A stretch of DNA of 64,000 nt from CAZWKX01 sp964614095 (GTDB lineage: Bacteria > Actinomycetota > Acidimicrobiia > Spongiisociales > UBA11373), in assembly GCA_964614095.1 (NCBI GenBank), contig CAZTJO010000003.1:28447-92446 (forward strand), given 5' to 3'. The stretch's first letter is position 1; every line of letters starts with the position of its first letter. A program made the translations under genes and the position numbers. The notes below the pieces were generated by a model that saw only the letters and a program-made list of their open reading frames with translations, ran no database searches and was not told the DNA's origin. Below are positions 18,371 through 26,055 of this stretch, piece by piece.

Positions 18371-18799
18371 ATGCCAACCCGAGGCCCCTGCCTGATGCTG
18401 ATGGCCATCGTCTTGGCAATGGCTGCCTGTGCCGACGGCGCCGTCGACACCACCACAACAATGATGCCGGCCAATGCGGGAAGCATCACCTTTGCCCTCG
18501 GAATCGACGACAGCGGCAAACGACTGCTCGTCCGGCCCGGAGACCAGGTGATCGTCCGCCTGCCGATCACCGGCACCAATGAGCCGGATTGGCAGGTGGT
18601 CACCCCGCCCGACCCCTCGGTGCTGGGCGGCGGCGACAACCTCAGGTTCTACCCATCGGAACCCGAGCAGGGCCGCCCCTTCCACGAGTTCACCTTCGTC
18701 GCGGTCGGCCCCGGAGAGGCAACCATCGCCCTCTTCCAGAGCCCAATCACCGAGGAGGCGCCACCACTGACTTTCACCATCGAGGTGGTAGCACCGTAG
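18371..18799 (+). CDS. Small lipoprotein with chagasin (I42)-like domain
   Basis: 142 residues. A lipobox LAMAAC (Cys near residue 18) follows a short hydrophobic signal and is followed by a Thr-rich linker. The remainder is all-beta: LLVRPGDQVIVRLPITGTNE, then PDWQVV, then FHEFTFVAVGPGEATIALFQ. This order (GD.V.V.LP loop, a W loop, G...F.F.A.GPG.A.I.L) resembles the chagasin/I42 cysteine-protease-inhibitor fold, although the usual NPTTGYxW loop is altered. The fold assignment is tentative and inhibitor activity is not shown. GGAGAAGG precedes the ATG. It lies upstream of a second lipoprotein on the same strand. Confidence 0.7.
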   Translation: MPTRGPCLMLMAIVLAMAACADGAVDTTTTMMPANAGSITFALGIDDSGKRLLVRPGDQVIVRLPITGTNEPDWQVVTPPDPSVLGGGDNLRFYPSEPEQGRPFHEFTFVAVGPGEATIALFQSPITEEAPPLTFTIEVVAP

Positions 18800-18934
18800 C
18801 CGGCCGATAATGACCCCGTCTGGGCCCCGGCGGTCGTGCCCACCTCCGTGCCGAACCCGACAACTGCGTGCAATTCATCGACTGTTGATGCCGACCCCGC
18901 CATTTACTCTGACCCGAGAAGGAAGTGAGGAACT

Positions 18935-19681
18935 ATGAGAAGCCCCCTCCTGAAGGCGGTGATCCTGCTCATCGCCCTTCTGCTAGTCACCGCCGCCTGC
19001 GGTGATGACCAGAGTGTGTTTGACCCAGGTGGTACCACCAGCAGCACCGCCGCCGACGGTGACGGCACCGTGCCCACCACTGCGGCGCCGGATGACGGTG
19101 ATGGCGCTCCAAGCCCCGGCGGCGACATCACCGATCTGTACGCCCAGTACCAGACTGTGGCACTGCGCACCACCTACCTGTCCGGCCCGGATCCCGACCC
19201 GGAGACCATCATCTTCTCCCAAGATCCAAACCACGATCCGCCAATGTCGGCGATGATCATGGAAGGCGGTAAGTTCATCAGCCGCGGCGACGAGTTCATC
19301 TTGTGCGATGACACCAACTGCACGGTCTGGCCGGGCGAAATGGGCGAAACCTACATGCAAGCGGCCATGAACCCGATGCTCTACAGCCTGCTCGCCGTTG
19401 AGAACATCGACCAACTGCCCGGGTTTGCCGTTGAACAGGGCACAACCGTGATCGCCGGCCGCCAGGGCATCTGCACCTCGTTCACCGCCACCGCCGCCCT
19501 GGGCGGCAGCGGAGATACGGCCCGCTGGTGCATCGATGCCGATCTCGGCTTCACCCTCCTCATTCAGAACCGGGAAGCGGGCGGCGAGTTCGAGCGGGTC
19601 ATGGAGCTGATCGAGTTCGGACCACCCCAGCCGGCAGACTTCGAGCCGACCGGTCCCATTGTCGAGATACCGGGGGTCTAG
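18935..19681 (+). CDS. Uncharacterised lipoprotein, 248 residues
   Basis: The signal peptide ends in a lipobox VTAAC and is followed by a Thr/Ser/Asp-rich linker of about 40 residues, typical of surface lipoproteins in this lineage. The mature domain contains DITDLYAQYQTVALRTTYLS, a two-Cys turn CDDTNC and a further Cys pair (GICTSF, ARWCID); these may form disulfides. The layout recalls LolA/LprG-like lipoprotein carriers (long beta strands around DEFILCDD), which is only a guess. The start has GGAAGTGAGG upstream, and a -10-like TACTCT lies at 18905-18910. Confidence 0.75.
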   Translation: MRSPLLKAVILLIALLLVTAACGDDQSVFDPGGTTSSTAADGDGTVPTTAAPDDGDGAPSPGGDITDLYAQYQTVALRTTYLSGPDPDPETIIFSQDPNHDPPMSAMIMEGGKFISRGDEFILCDDTNCTVWPGEMGETYMQAAMNPMLYSLLAVENIDQLPGFAVEQGTTVIAGRQGICTSFTATAALGGSGDTARWCIDADLGFTLLIQNREAGGEFERVMELIEFGPPQPADFEPTGPIVEIPGV

Positions 19682-19755
19682 CGACGCCTGAATCCGCCGA
19701 AGGCAGAATCCCCATCTGAGCGCCAACAACTTAGAGAATCGGCAGGCGCCGACAC

Positions 19756-19784
19756 GCCTGACCCGGCACACTGCCGGATCAGGC
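19756..19784 (+). terminator. Hairpin after the 248-residue lipoprotein gene
   Basis: GCCTGA-C-CCGGCA pairs with TGCCGG-A-TCAGGC around a CAC loop, giving two 6-bp stems with one internal mismatch. There is no T run. Confidence 0.5.
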
Positions 19785-19955
19785 TCGATGTCCCCCCGCT
19801 TCTGGACGCCGAGGCGCCTCTGTCGGCATGATCGTGAAGCCTGCGCAGAGCATCCCGGTCGGCCTGTTTTCCAGCGGTGGTGCGGGCTCAAGATCGCGGG
19901 GACATAACGCCCGTTCAGCACCTGACCCGGACCCGAGTGACAACAGGTGGACGTC

Positions 19956-19961
19956 TATACT
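19956..19961 (+). promoter_or_regulatory. -10 box (TATACT) for the tRNA Glu-Asp-Phe cluster
   Basis: TATACT is the best -10 match in the gap before tRNA-Glu (20011). No clear -35 is seen at 16-18 bases upstream. Confidence 0.45.
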
Positions 19962-20010
19962 CGCGCCGCCTGGACCCTGGCTGCCAAGTGGTCACTATGC
20001 TCGACGAGCC

Positions 20011-20083
20011 GCCCCCATCGTCCAGCGGTCCAGGACGCCGGCCTTTCAAGCCGGTAACACGGGTTCGAATCCCGTTGGGGGCA
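20011..20083 (+). tRNA. tRNA-Glu (anticodon TTC)
   Basis: Acceptor GCCCCCA pairs with TGGGGGC; the anticodon stem CCGGC/GCCGG closes the loop CTTTCAA with anticodon TTC; T-arm ACGGGTTCGAATCCCGT; discriminator A. CCA is not encoded. First of three tRNA genes in tandem. Confidence 0.95.
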
Positions 20084-20086
20084 CAC

Positions 20087-20161
20087 GGGGACGTGGTGAA
20101 GCCTGGAGTTCACGCCGGCCTGTCAAGCCGGAGATCGCGGGTTCAAATCCCGTCGTCCCCG
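20087..20161 (+). tRNA. tRNA-Asp (anticodon GTC)
   Basis: Acceptor GGGGACG pairs with CGTCCCC; anticodon stem CCGGC/GCCGG closes the loop CTGTCAA with anticodon GTC; T-arm GCGGGTTCAAATCCCGT; discriminator G. Here CCA (20162-20164) is encoded, unlike the neighbouring tRNAs. Confidence 0.95.
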
Positions 20162-20184
20162 CCAGAGTGTCCACCAGGGCGCCT

Positions 20185-20257
20185 GGTCAGGTAGCTCAGT
20201 TGGAAGAGCGCAGGTCTGAAAAACCTGAGGCCGGCGGTTCAATCCCGCCCCTGACCA
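20185..20257 (+). tRNA. tRNA-Phe (anticodon GAA)
   Basis: Acceptor GGTCAGG pairs with CCTGACC; anticodon stem CAGGT/ACCTG closes the loop CTGAAAA with anticodon GAA; T-arm GGCGGTTCAATCCCGCC; discriminator A. CCA is not encoded. Last tRNA of the cluster, followed at once by a terminator hairpin. Confidence 0.95.
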
Positions 20258-20261
20258 CGTT

Positions 20262-20288
20262 GATTCCCCCTGCATCGCAGGGGGAATC
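20262..20288 (+). terminator. Terminator of the tRNA cluster
   Basis: A perfect 12-bp stem (GATTCCCCCTGC pairing with GCAGGGGGAATC) with a three-base ATC loop, followed by AAAATTC. It lies 4 bases after tRNA-Phe. Confidence 0.85.
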
Positions 20289-20343
20289 AAAATTCAGAAT
20301 TCAGAGCGCGCCATGCCAATTCTGAACTCTGAGATTTGAACTC
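20289..20343. repeat. AT-rich ATTCAGA/ATTCTGA intergenic repeat
   Basis: The stretch carries AATTCAGAATTCAGAG and, inverted, AATTCTGAACTCTGAG. It is much more AT-rich than its surroundings. Similar units occur at 17731-17805, 25944-25975, 39745-39780, 55572-55648 and in short form near 57293. It lies in the convergent gap between the tRNA cluster and a zinc-ribbon gene. Confidence 0.6.
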
Positions 20344-20670
20344 TCACACCTCTGCCAGCCCGAGCTCCCTTTCCGACTCGATCACATCGGCCCCCCAATC
20401 GAAGCCGCAATCTCTACAGAGGTATTCGCGGTGCCGCTGCAAGTAGCGCCTCCGGGTGAAGAGGCGCCACACCAGGTACGCCGGAAGGGCCACCAGGTAG
20501 AAAGCAATGTAGATGACCCCCAAACCGAACATAACCGCCGAGGCGACGAGGGTATCCCAACGGAATCCATAGAACCGTCTGACGTATTTGCCCGTGGTGG
20601 GATCGACCCAACCCCACATCTCAACGATCACGTTCTGCCCGCCGCAGGTGGGGCACTGTTTCTCGGCCAT
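20344..20670 (-). CDS. Small membrane protein with a split zinc ribbon
   Basis: 108 residues. The N-terminus has CPTCGGQN (residues 6-9 hold the first Cys pair) and the C-terminus CRDCGFDWG (near residue 85), so the two knuckles of a zinc ribbon are separated by two membrane segments (DTLVASAVMFGLGVIYIAFY and a second segment reaching LVWRLF). Both knuckles would face the same side of the membrane if the segments form a hairpin. The function is unknown. GAAAGGG precedes the ATG. The gene converges with the tRNA cluster. Confidence 0.75.
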   Translation of the reverse strand: MAEKQCPTCGGQNVIVEMWGWVDPTTGKYVRRFYGFRWDTLVASAVMFGLGVIYIAFYLVALPAYLVWRLFTRRRYLQRHREYLCRDCGFDWGADVIESERELGLAEV

Positions 20671-20764
20671 CGCCCTTTCCAGCTACGTCTCTACAGCATG
20701 CTATCTGCTCGTCACCGGCGGATCGCCCTTGCCGGATGCCCTCCGCCCCGCCTACCCTCATGGG

Positions 20765-20965
20765 ATGAAGAATCGGAGGGTGCTGGGAATCATCATCGGA
20801 GTGGTCGGAGCTGTCCTTCTTGCTCTCGCCCTCCTCGCCGATCAAATTGGATTGAGCAGTGGAGCGCCGGCGAATTCATTTGGCCAGCGCCAGATGCTGG
20901 CCGCCGGCATCGGCCTGCTTTTGGTGATCGCGGGGGGCGTCATCGCCTTCCTCCGCCGCTCCTGA
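20765..20965 (+). CDS. Small two-helix membrane protein, 66 residues
   Basis: Two hydrophobic segments (VLGIIIGVVGAVLLALALLA and LAAGIGLLLVIAGGVIAFL) are joined by a short polar loop containing SFGQRQ, and it ends in RRS. This two-helix layout, with a loop of about 15 residues and GxxxG-like spacing, is common among small actinobacterial membrane proteins of unknown role. The start is supported by TACCCT (20753-20758) ending six bases before the ATG with no ribosome binding site, as at other predicted leaderless genes here. Confidence 0.65.
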   Translation: MKNRRVLGIIIGVVGAVLLALALLADQIGLSSGAPANSFGQRQMLAAGIGLLLVIAGGVIAFLRRS

Positions 20966-20977
20966 CCCGTCCGCCGC

Positions 20978-21745
20978 TCAGTTGGCGTACGCAAGAGACT
21001 GCGCGTGTGCCCAGCGAGAGACGGCCTCGGCGTAGCGCTCCCCGGCCTTCTCCAGGTCTCCCTGCTCCAGAGCGTCGAGGCTCGCTCCCACATCGGCTGC
21101 CGATTCGTCCAGTGCCAGTTCGGCATCATCGAACAGAACGGCTACCCCTCCGTAGTCGAGCTCAACGACCGAATCGCTCGGGAAAGGTTCGATCCAGCGA
21201 ACCAAGTCCTTGACCTGATCGACAATCGGATCATCGAATCCGGCGGCCTCGAGAATCCATACCGCCCGCAACAAACGCGCCACCGCCTGGTCGCGACGTG
21301 TGTGGTACTTGACGGAGAGACCGTGCCGCCCCTCCACGATCACCCTCTCCGGCGCATCAAAGGCGGCAAACCACCGAAGCGGCACAAAAAAGGAAGAGGT
21401 GAGAATGTGGGACCGCGCCTCGGGCCGGCGTGATTGGATACGTTCCAGCTCACCGGCGGCGCGGGCAACAACCTCCTCCGGCAGCAGCGCCTGTGCAACG
21501 GTTCCGCTGTAGGCATTGTGGAACGCCAATAAACCTTCGAGCATGCGCAGCTTCGGATAGCGGGGACACACATAGCGCGAGCCCTCAAAATCGATGACAA
21601 AGGCGTCATCCCGCACCGATTCTTGCCAGACCCCGTACTCACCCCGAGTCAGCACACGAGACTGTGATGCCCCGGCAAGATGCTCCCGGTAATCCTCCAC
21701 GGAATCCTGGGGCACATAGACACGAAAGTAGGCAGCTCGAGACAC
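20978..21745 (-). CDS. Uncharacterised conserved-looking protein, 255 residues
   Basis: I do not recognise the family. The N-terminal part (AAYFRVYVPQDSVEDYREHL, then VWQESVRDDAFVIDFEGSRY, then VCPRYPKLRMLEGLLAFHNA) is mixed alpha/beta, a middle part reads LTSSFFVPLRWFAAFDAPER, and the C-terminal 60 residues are acidic and helical (DDAELALDESAADVGASLDA). The GTG at 21745 is chosen because the conserved-looking sequence begins there; an upstream TTG- or ATG-type extension to 21796 is also open. There is no signal peptide and no membrane segment. It diverges from the leucine-type dehydrogenase. Confidence 0.6.
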   Translation of the reverse strand: MSRAAYFRVYVPQDSVEDYREHLAGASQSRVLTRGEYGVWQESVRDDAFVIDFEGSRYVCPRYPKLRMLEGLLAFHNAYSGTVAQALLPEEVVARAAGELERIQSRRPEARSHILTSSFFVPLRWFAAFDAPERVIVEGRHGLSVKYHTRRDQAVARLLRAVWILEAAGFDDPIVDQVKDLVRWIEPFPSDSVVELDYGGVAVLFDDAELALDESAADVGASLDALEQGDLEKAGERYAEAVSRWAHAQSLAYAN

Positions 21746-21840
21746 AGCCCGGCATGGTAACCCCCGCCCCGCGGCACACTTCCCGGTGCTCTGCATACCG
21801 GCTTTGGTAGTGTGCAGACTGGATTCCTCCGAAGGGAGAA

Positions 21841-22929
21841 ATGCCGTTGGGGGTATTCGATGCCATCGGTGACCGCGGTCATGAAGAGATAGTTTTCGGG
21901 CATGATGCGGTCTCCGGCCTCAGGACGATCATCGCCATTCACTCGACGGCTCTCGGTCCCGCCCTAGGCGGGACTCGCTTCTATCCATTTGCCACAGAAG
22001 AAGAGGCGCTTGCCGACGCCCTGCGCCTCTCCGAGGCGATGACCTACAAGGCTGCGGCAGCGGGCCTGGACCTTGGAGGGGGTAAGGCGGTCATCATCGG
22101 CGACCCCCATAAGGACAAAACGGAGCATCTATGGCGCGCCTACGGCCGTCTCATCGATTCGCTGAACGGCCGCTACATCGCCGCCGCGGACGTCGGCAGT
22201 ACCGACATCGACATGGAGATCGTCAAACGAGAGACACGCTGGGTCGTGGGCACCCGCGTTCAGGAGGGGGGCGCCGGTGATCCCTCACCGGCTACAGCAC
22301 GCGGCCTGATGGGCGCTATGCGGGCCGTCTCCCGGTTCCTCTGGGATACGGAGGATCTGGCCGGCCGCACCATCGCGGTCATGGGCGTGGGGAAGGTTGG
22401 TACCGATCTTGTGCAGCGCCTCACGGAAGCCGGCGCCTCCTGCATCGTTGCCGACGTCTACCCCCCCGCCATTGAGCACATCATCGCCCGGCTCGACGTC
22501 GAGGCAGTCGATGCAGACAGTATCTACGACGTCCCCTGCGACATCTTCTCACCGTGTTCCCTGGGCGCGGCCCTCAACAAAGACACCATTCCTCGGCTCA
22601 GATGCCGGGCAATCGTCGGCGCCGCCAACAATCAGCTGGCCACTGTCAAGGACGCGGCTCGCCTCGAGGAAGGAGAAATCCTCTACGCCCCCGACTTTGT
22701 GGTCAACGGGGGAGGACTCATCAACGTCGCCGAAGAGCTCTGCGGTTTTGAGGAGAAGCGGGCGGCAGCCCATATCGACAAGGTCTACGACAATACGCTG
22801 CGGGTGCTCGAAGCCGCTGCTGAAAGGAAGGTCTCCCCACACACCGCCGCCTGCGAGATTGCCGAAGAGCGCATCCGCAGCATCGGCAGCCTCCGCCTTC
22901 GCAGGCGCAGCGGTGATGACCGCAACTAA
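21841..22929 (+). CDS. Leucine/valine dehydrogenase (Glu/Leu/Phe/Val dehydrogenase family)
   Basis: 362 residues. The N-terminal catalytic domain has GPALGGTRFYPFATEEEALA, the lysine of EAMTYKAAAAGLDLGGGKAV and GDPHKDKTEHLWRAYGRLID; the C-terminal NAD domain has the Rossmann loop IAVMGVGKVGTDLVQRL and later AIVGAANNQLA and YAPDFVVNGGGLINVAEEL. These signatures are those of leucine and valine dehydrogenases, which deaminate branched-chain amino acids to 2-oxo acids with NAD. The next gene, a branched-chain 2-oxoacid dehydrogenase E1, acts on that product, which supports the substrate class. GAAGGGAG precedes the ATG. Confidence 0.92.
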   Translation: MPLGVFDAIGDRGHEEIVFGHDAVSGLRTIIAIHSTALGPALGGTRFYPFATEEEALADALRLSEAMTYKAAAAGLDLGGGKAVIIGDPHKDKTEHLWRAYGRLIDSLNGRYIAAADVGSTDIDMEIVKRETRWVVGTRVQEGGAGDPSPATARGLMGAMRAVSRFLWDTEDLAGRTIAVMGVGKVGTDLVQRLTEAGASCIVADVYPPAIEHIIARLDVEAVDADSIYDVPCDIFSPCSLGAALNKDTIPRLRCRAIVGAANNQLATVKDAARLEEGEILYAPDFVVNGGGLINVAEELCGFEEKRAAAHIDKVYDNTLRVLEAAAERKVSPHTAACEIAEERIRSIGSLRLRRRSGDDRN

Positions 22930-22932
22930 CCT

Positions 22933-22951
22933 GCGGCCGGTCCGGGGCCGC
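22933..22951 (+). terminator. Weak intercistronic hairpin between the dehydrogenase genes
   Basis: GCGGCC pairs with GGCCGC around GGTCCGG. The 70-base gap also carries the ribosome binding site of the E1 gene, so this hairpin more likely tunes expression than ends transcription. Confidence 0.35.
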
Positions 22952-22999
22952 ACCGCCAGCCGACCCACGGCCGCCACCCCGTAGAGAGGAGGGAAACAG

Positions 23000-25030
23000 T
23001 TGGCCATCGGCATTGATCCCACCGCGGATCACCTCAAACTCGGCCTCAGTGACGAGAAGATCCTCGACATGTACCGCCTCATGGTGCTGGCCCGCCGACT
23101 CGACACTCGCATGTGGACCCTCAATAGGCAGGGTCGAGCTCCATTTGTGGTTTCTTCCGCAGGGCAAGAGGGCGCCCAGATAGGTGCTGCACTCGCCTTC
23201 GATCCTGCCGTCGACTGGCTGCTTCCGTACTACCGCGACGTCGGCTTCATGCTCGGCATCGGCATGACACCCGAGCAGATCCTCCTTGCCGTATTCTCCA
23301 AGGCAACCGATCCGTCGAGCGCCGGGAGGCAAATGCCGAACCACTGGTCGTATCGCCCTCTCAACGTCTTCAGCCACTCCTCGGTCATCGCCACCCAATT
23401 CCCCCACGCGGTGGGCATCGCAACCCAACTTCAGCGCACCGGACGCGATTCCGCCGTCTTCGTCTCCAGCGGCGAGGGCGCCACTTCTATGGGCGACTTC
23501 CACGAAGCGCTCAACTTCGCCGCTCTACACCGCCTGCCCGTCGTCTTCTACATCGAGAACAACCAGTACGCCATCTCGGTGCCGGAGTTGGACGAGGTGG
23601 CGGGCGACCTCGCCGAGAGAGCGCACTCCTACGGCATGCCCGGGCTGTCCGTCGACGGGAACGACATCTTCGAGGTATATGCAGCCACCCATCATGCGGC
23701 GCAGCGGGCCAGAGACGGCGCCGGACCCACCCTCATCGAAGCCCGCACCTACCGCTACTACGCCCACACCTCCGACGATGACGACCGCCTCTACCGCTCG
23801 GTGCAAGAAGTGGAGATGTGGCGCCGCTACGACCCCATCGTCATCCTCAAGCAGTACCTGATCGAGAGCCGGCTGCTGCCCGCAGACGTGGAGGCCGACA
23901 TCGAAGACGCCGCCACGGACGTCGTCACCGCCGCCATGGAGAAGGCCGAGGCCGCACCCGATCCCACCGATCCGCACACCTTCGTCTACGCCAAACCCAT
24001 CGAAAACATCACCCCCGCCGAGTACGTGGAGTCACCGCCCAGCGGTGAAGAGGTCAATCTCGTCACCGCCATCAACAGAACTCTCCATGAGCTCATGGCC
24101 GAGTACCCGGATGTTGTCGTGCTCGGCGAGGACGTGGCCGATCCCAAAGGAGGCGTGTTCAAAGCGACCGAAGGCCTCACCAACACGTTTGGCAAGGAGC
24201 GTGCCTTCAACACGCCCATCGCCGAATCGTCCATTGTGGGCGCGGCCATAGGAATGGCCGCAGCCGGGTGCCGCCCCATCCCGGAGATACAGTTCGCCGA
24301 CTTCATCCACCCGGCTTTCAATCAAATCGTCTCCGAAGCAGCCCGCCTCCATTACCGCTCAGCCGGTGCCTGGACCTGCCCCCTCGTCATCCGTACTCCG
24401 TACGGCGGCGGCATCCACGGAGCGCTGTACCACAGCCAATCGATCGAGGCCTTCTACGCTCATGTCCCTGGGCTCAAGGTGGTGATCCCCTCCACTCCCG
24501 CCGACGCCAAAGGGCTTCTGCGCAGCGCTGTCGAAGATCCCGACCCGGTGCTCTTCCTGGAACCGAAGAAGCTGTACCGGCTGGTGAAAGGCCCCTTCCC
24601 GGCGGGGCCTCACCGCATCGCCATCGGCACCGCTGCGCTGCGCCGCGCCGGACGCGACCTCACCATCGTCGCCTACGGCACCATGGCCCACTTTGCCCTC
24701 GAAGCGGCGGCCCAGCTCTCCGCTCAGGGCATCGAAGTGGAAGTCCTTGATCTCCGAACCATCCGCCCTCTCGACTGGGCCTCCCTCCAGGCCGCGGTGC
24801 GCCGCACCGGAAAGGTGCTGGTCGTACACGAGGACAACGGTTTTGCCGGTTTCGGCGCCGAGGTCGTCGCCCAGATCACTGAGCGGGCTTTCGACTGGCT
24901 CGACGCTCCGGTACGCCGCTACACCGGCCCGGAGATCCCGAGTTTCCCGTTCTCTCCGGTTCTCGAGGACCAGGTGATGCCGAACGTCGCCGGAATAGTG
25001 GAGCAGGCCCTCGACCTCGCCGCGTTCTGA
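23000..25030 (+). CDS. Fused alpha-beta E1 of a branched-chain 2-oxoacid dehydrogenase
   Basis: 676 residues. Residues about 15-330 are an E1-alpha thiamine-diphosphate domain (FVVSSAGQEGAQIGAALAF, then VFVSSGEGATSMGDFHEALN, then FYIENNQYAISVPE). Residues about 350-676 are an E1-beta transketolase-like domain (VVLGEDVADPKGGVFKATEG, FNTPIAESSIVGAAIGMAAA, VLDLRTIRPLDW, VLVVHEDNGFAGFGAEV). The fusion is a known form of the 2-oxoisovalerate dehydrogenase E1. Start: TTG at 23000 with AGAGGAGGGA upstream. With the dehydrogenase before it, it would commit leucine, isoleucine and valine carbon to acyl-CoA. No E2 or E3 gene is in the window. Confidence 0.9.
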   Translation: MAIGIDPTADHLKLGLSDEKILDMYRLMVLARRLDTRMWTLNRQGRAPFVVSSAGQEGAQIGAALAFDPAVDWLLPYYRDVGFMLGIGMTPEQILLAVFSKATDPSSAGRQMPNHWSYRPLNVFSHSSVIATQFPHAVGIATQLQRTGRDSAVFVSSGEGATSMGDFHEALNFAALHRLPVVFYIENNQYAISVPELDEVAGDLAERAHSYGMPGLSVDGNDIFEVYAATHHAAQRARDGAGPTLIEARTYRYYAHTSDDDDRLYRSVQEVEMWRRYDPIVILKQYLIESRLLPADVEADIEDAATDVVTAAMEKAEAAPDPTDPHTFVYAKPIENITPAEYVESPPSGEEVNLVTAINRTLHELMAEYPDVVVLGEDVADPKGGVFKATEGLTNTFGKERAFNTPIAESSIVGAAIGMAAAGCRPIPEIQFADFIHPAFNQIVSEAARLHYRSAGAWTCPLVIRTPYGGGIHGALYHSQSIEAFYAHVPGLKVVIPSTPADAKGLLRSAVEDPDPVLFLEPKKLYRLVKGPFPAGPHRIAIGTAALRRAGRDLTIVAYGTMAHFALEAAAQLSAQGIEVEVLDLRTIRPLDWASLQAAVRRTGKVLVVHEDNGFAGFGAEVVAQITERAFDWLDAPVRRYTGPEIPSFPFSPVLEDQVMPNVAGIVEQALDLAAF

Positions 25031-25060
25031 CCGGATCTTGGTCTCCTATCCTGCCGCGTC

Positions 25061-25927
25061 GTGAATCTATCCATCCGCCCCGGGCGGCCCGAAGATCAGC
25101 CAGCGATCGAAACCTTCACTCGCCACACGTTCGAGTGGGGAGACTACGTGGCTCGCGTCTACGGTGAGTGGCTCGCCGACACAGCCGGACAGACACTTGT
25201 CGCCGATTCTGGAGGCAACGCCGTGGGCCTGGCCCGGGTTGCCTCGCTCTCGGACGAAGAGGCATGGTTCCAGGGAGTGCGGGTGCATCCCGACCACCGT
25301 CGTCAGGGTGTCGGCACCGCGCTCACTTCCCATGCCTGTGAATGGGCCCAAGAGCGGGGGGCCCGCGTCATCCGGCTGGCTGTAGAGAGCTGGAATCGTC
25401 CCGCCCGCACACAATTCGAGAGATCAGGATTCCGTCCGGTGAGCCGCTGGATCGCCGCCGAGCGGGAGGTAGGAGAAGGTTCGCCGGTGCCGGAAGGCAA
25501 TGGAGGCAAGCGGGTACCGGCGCCCGAAAGACTGCGCCCGGCCCCGGTCGCAGAGGTGTCGTCGGCCATGATGTCCTGGATCTCCGGTCCCCTTTCCGGC
25601 GCCGCCCGGAATCTATTCCCCATCCACTGGAGATGGAGGCGGCTCACCGCCGATGATCTCGCCGACGCTGCTCGGCGCCGGGCGCTGTGGGAGGGCCGCC
25701 CGGGGTGGGCTATGGCTCGGGTCGACGACGACATCTTTGATGTCTCATGGATAGAAACGGCGCCCGACGACGCCGATGCCATGGCCCGTGCCCTCATCGA
25801 TTGTGCTTCCGGCGCCGGCGTGGACAGCATGCGGGCCGTGGTCCCTGCCGTCACCTGGCTCCGCCAGGCGTTCCGGCGTCTCGGCTGTCGAATCCATCCG
25901 ATGTGGGTATATGCACGAGCGGTCTAG
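25061..25927 (+). CDS. GNAT-family acetyltransferase, probably with a second degenerate GNAT domain
   Basis: 288 residues. The first half is a complete GNAT fold with acetyl-CoA loop VRVHPDHRRQGVGTALTSHA and the following strand/helix RLAVESWNRPARTQFERSGF. The second half (from about residue 170) has another GNAT-like order ending in SMRAVVPAVTWLRQAFRRLG but lacks the Q/RxxGxG/A loop. The acceptor is unknown. The GTG start at 25061 has TATCCT (25047-25052) eight bases upstream and no ribosome binding site, so a leaderless mRNA is predicted. It converges with the gene at 26044. Confidence 0.82.
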   Translation: MNLSIRPGRPEDQPAIETFTRHTFEWGDYVARVYGEWLADTAGQTLVADSGGNAVGLARVASLSDEEAWFQGVRVHPDHRRQGVGTALTSHACEWAQERGARVIRLAVESWNRPARTQFERSGFRPVSRWIAAEREVGEGSPVPEGNGGKRVPAPERLRPAPVAEVSSAMMSWISGPLSGAARNLFPIHWRWRRLTADDLADAARRRALWEGRPGWAMARVDDDIFDVSWIETAPDDADAMARALIDCASGAGVDSMRAVVPAVTWLRQAFRRLGCRIHPMWVYARAV

Positions 25928-25943
25928 CCCCCGACCGGAGTTC

Positions 25944-26024
25944 GAGTTCAGAATGCAGAAAGCAGAATACGGACTCCGAAGCACCGACGTCCACGGCCGC
26001 CATTTGCATTCCGCCAACTGCAAT
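25944..26024. repeat. AT-richer ATTCAGA-type intergenic repeat
   Basis: The stretch starts GAGTTCAGAATGCAGAAAGC and continues with inverted units around GCATTTGCATTCCGCC and ACTGCAATCCG. It belongs to the dispersed family described for 20289-20343 and fills the convergent gap. Confidence 0.55.
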
Positions 26025-26055
26025 CCGTCGTTCTGAACGGCGTTCAGAACGACGG
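26025..26055. terminator. Bidirectional terminator between convergent genes
   Basis: A perfect 14-bp inverted repeat (CCGTCGTTCTGAAC pairing with GTTCAGAACGACGG) with a GGC loop. It overlaps the stop codon of the minus-strand gene at 26044, which is unusual. Confidence 0.8.

Larger units (their letters stand above)
19682..20010. other. Intergenic region with terminator and tRNA promoter
   Basis: 329 bases. It holds a short AT-richer repeat remnant (around 19690-19715), a 6+6-bp interrupted hairpin (19756-19784) that probably ends the lipoprotein transcript, and a TATACT -10 box at 19956-19961 some 50 bases before tRNA-Glu. I see no gene. Confidence 0.5.
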
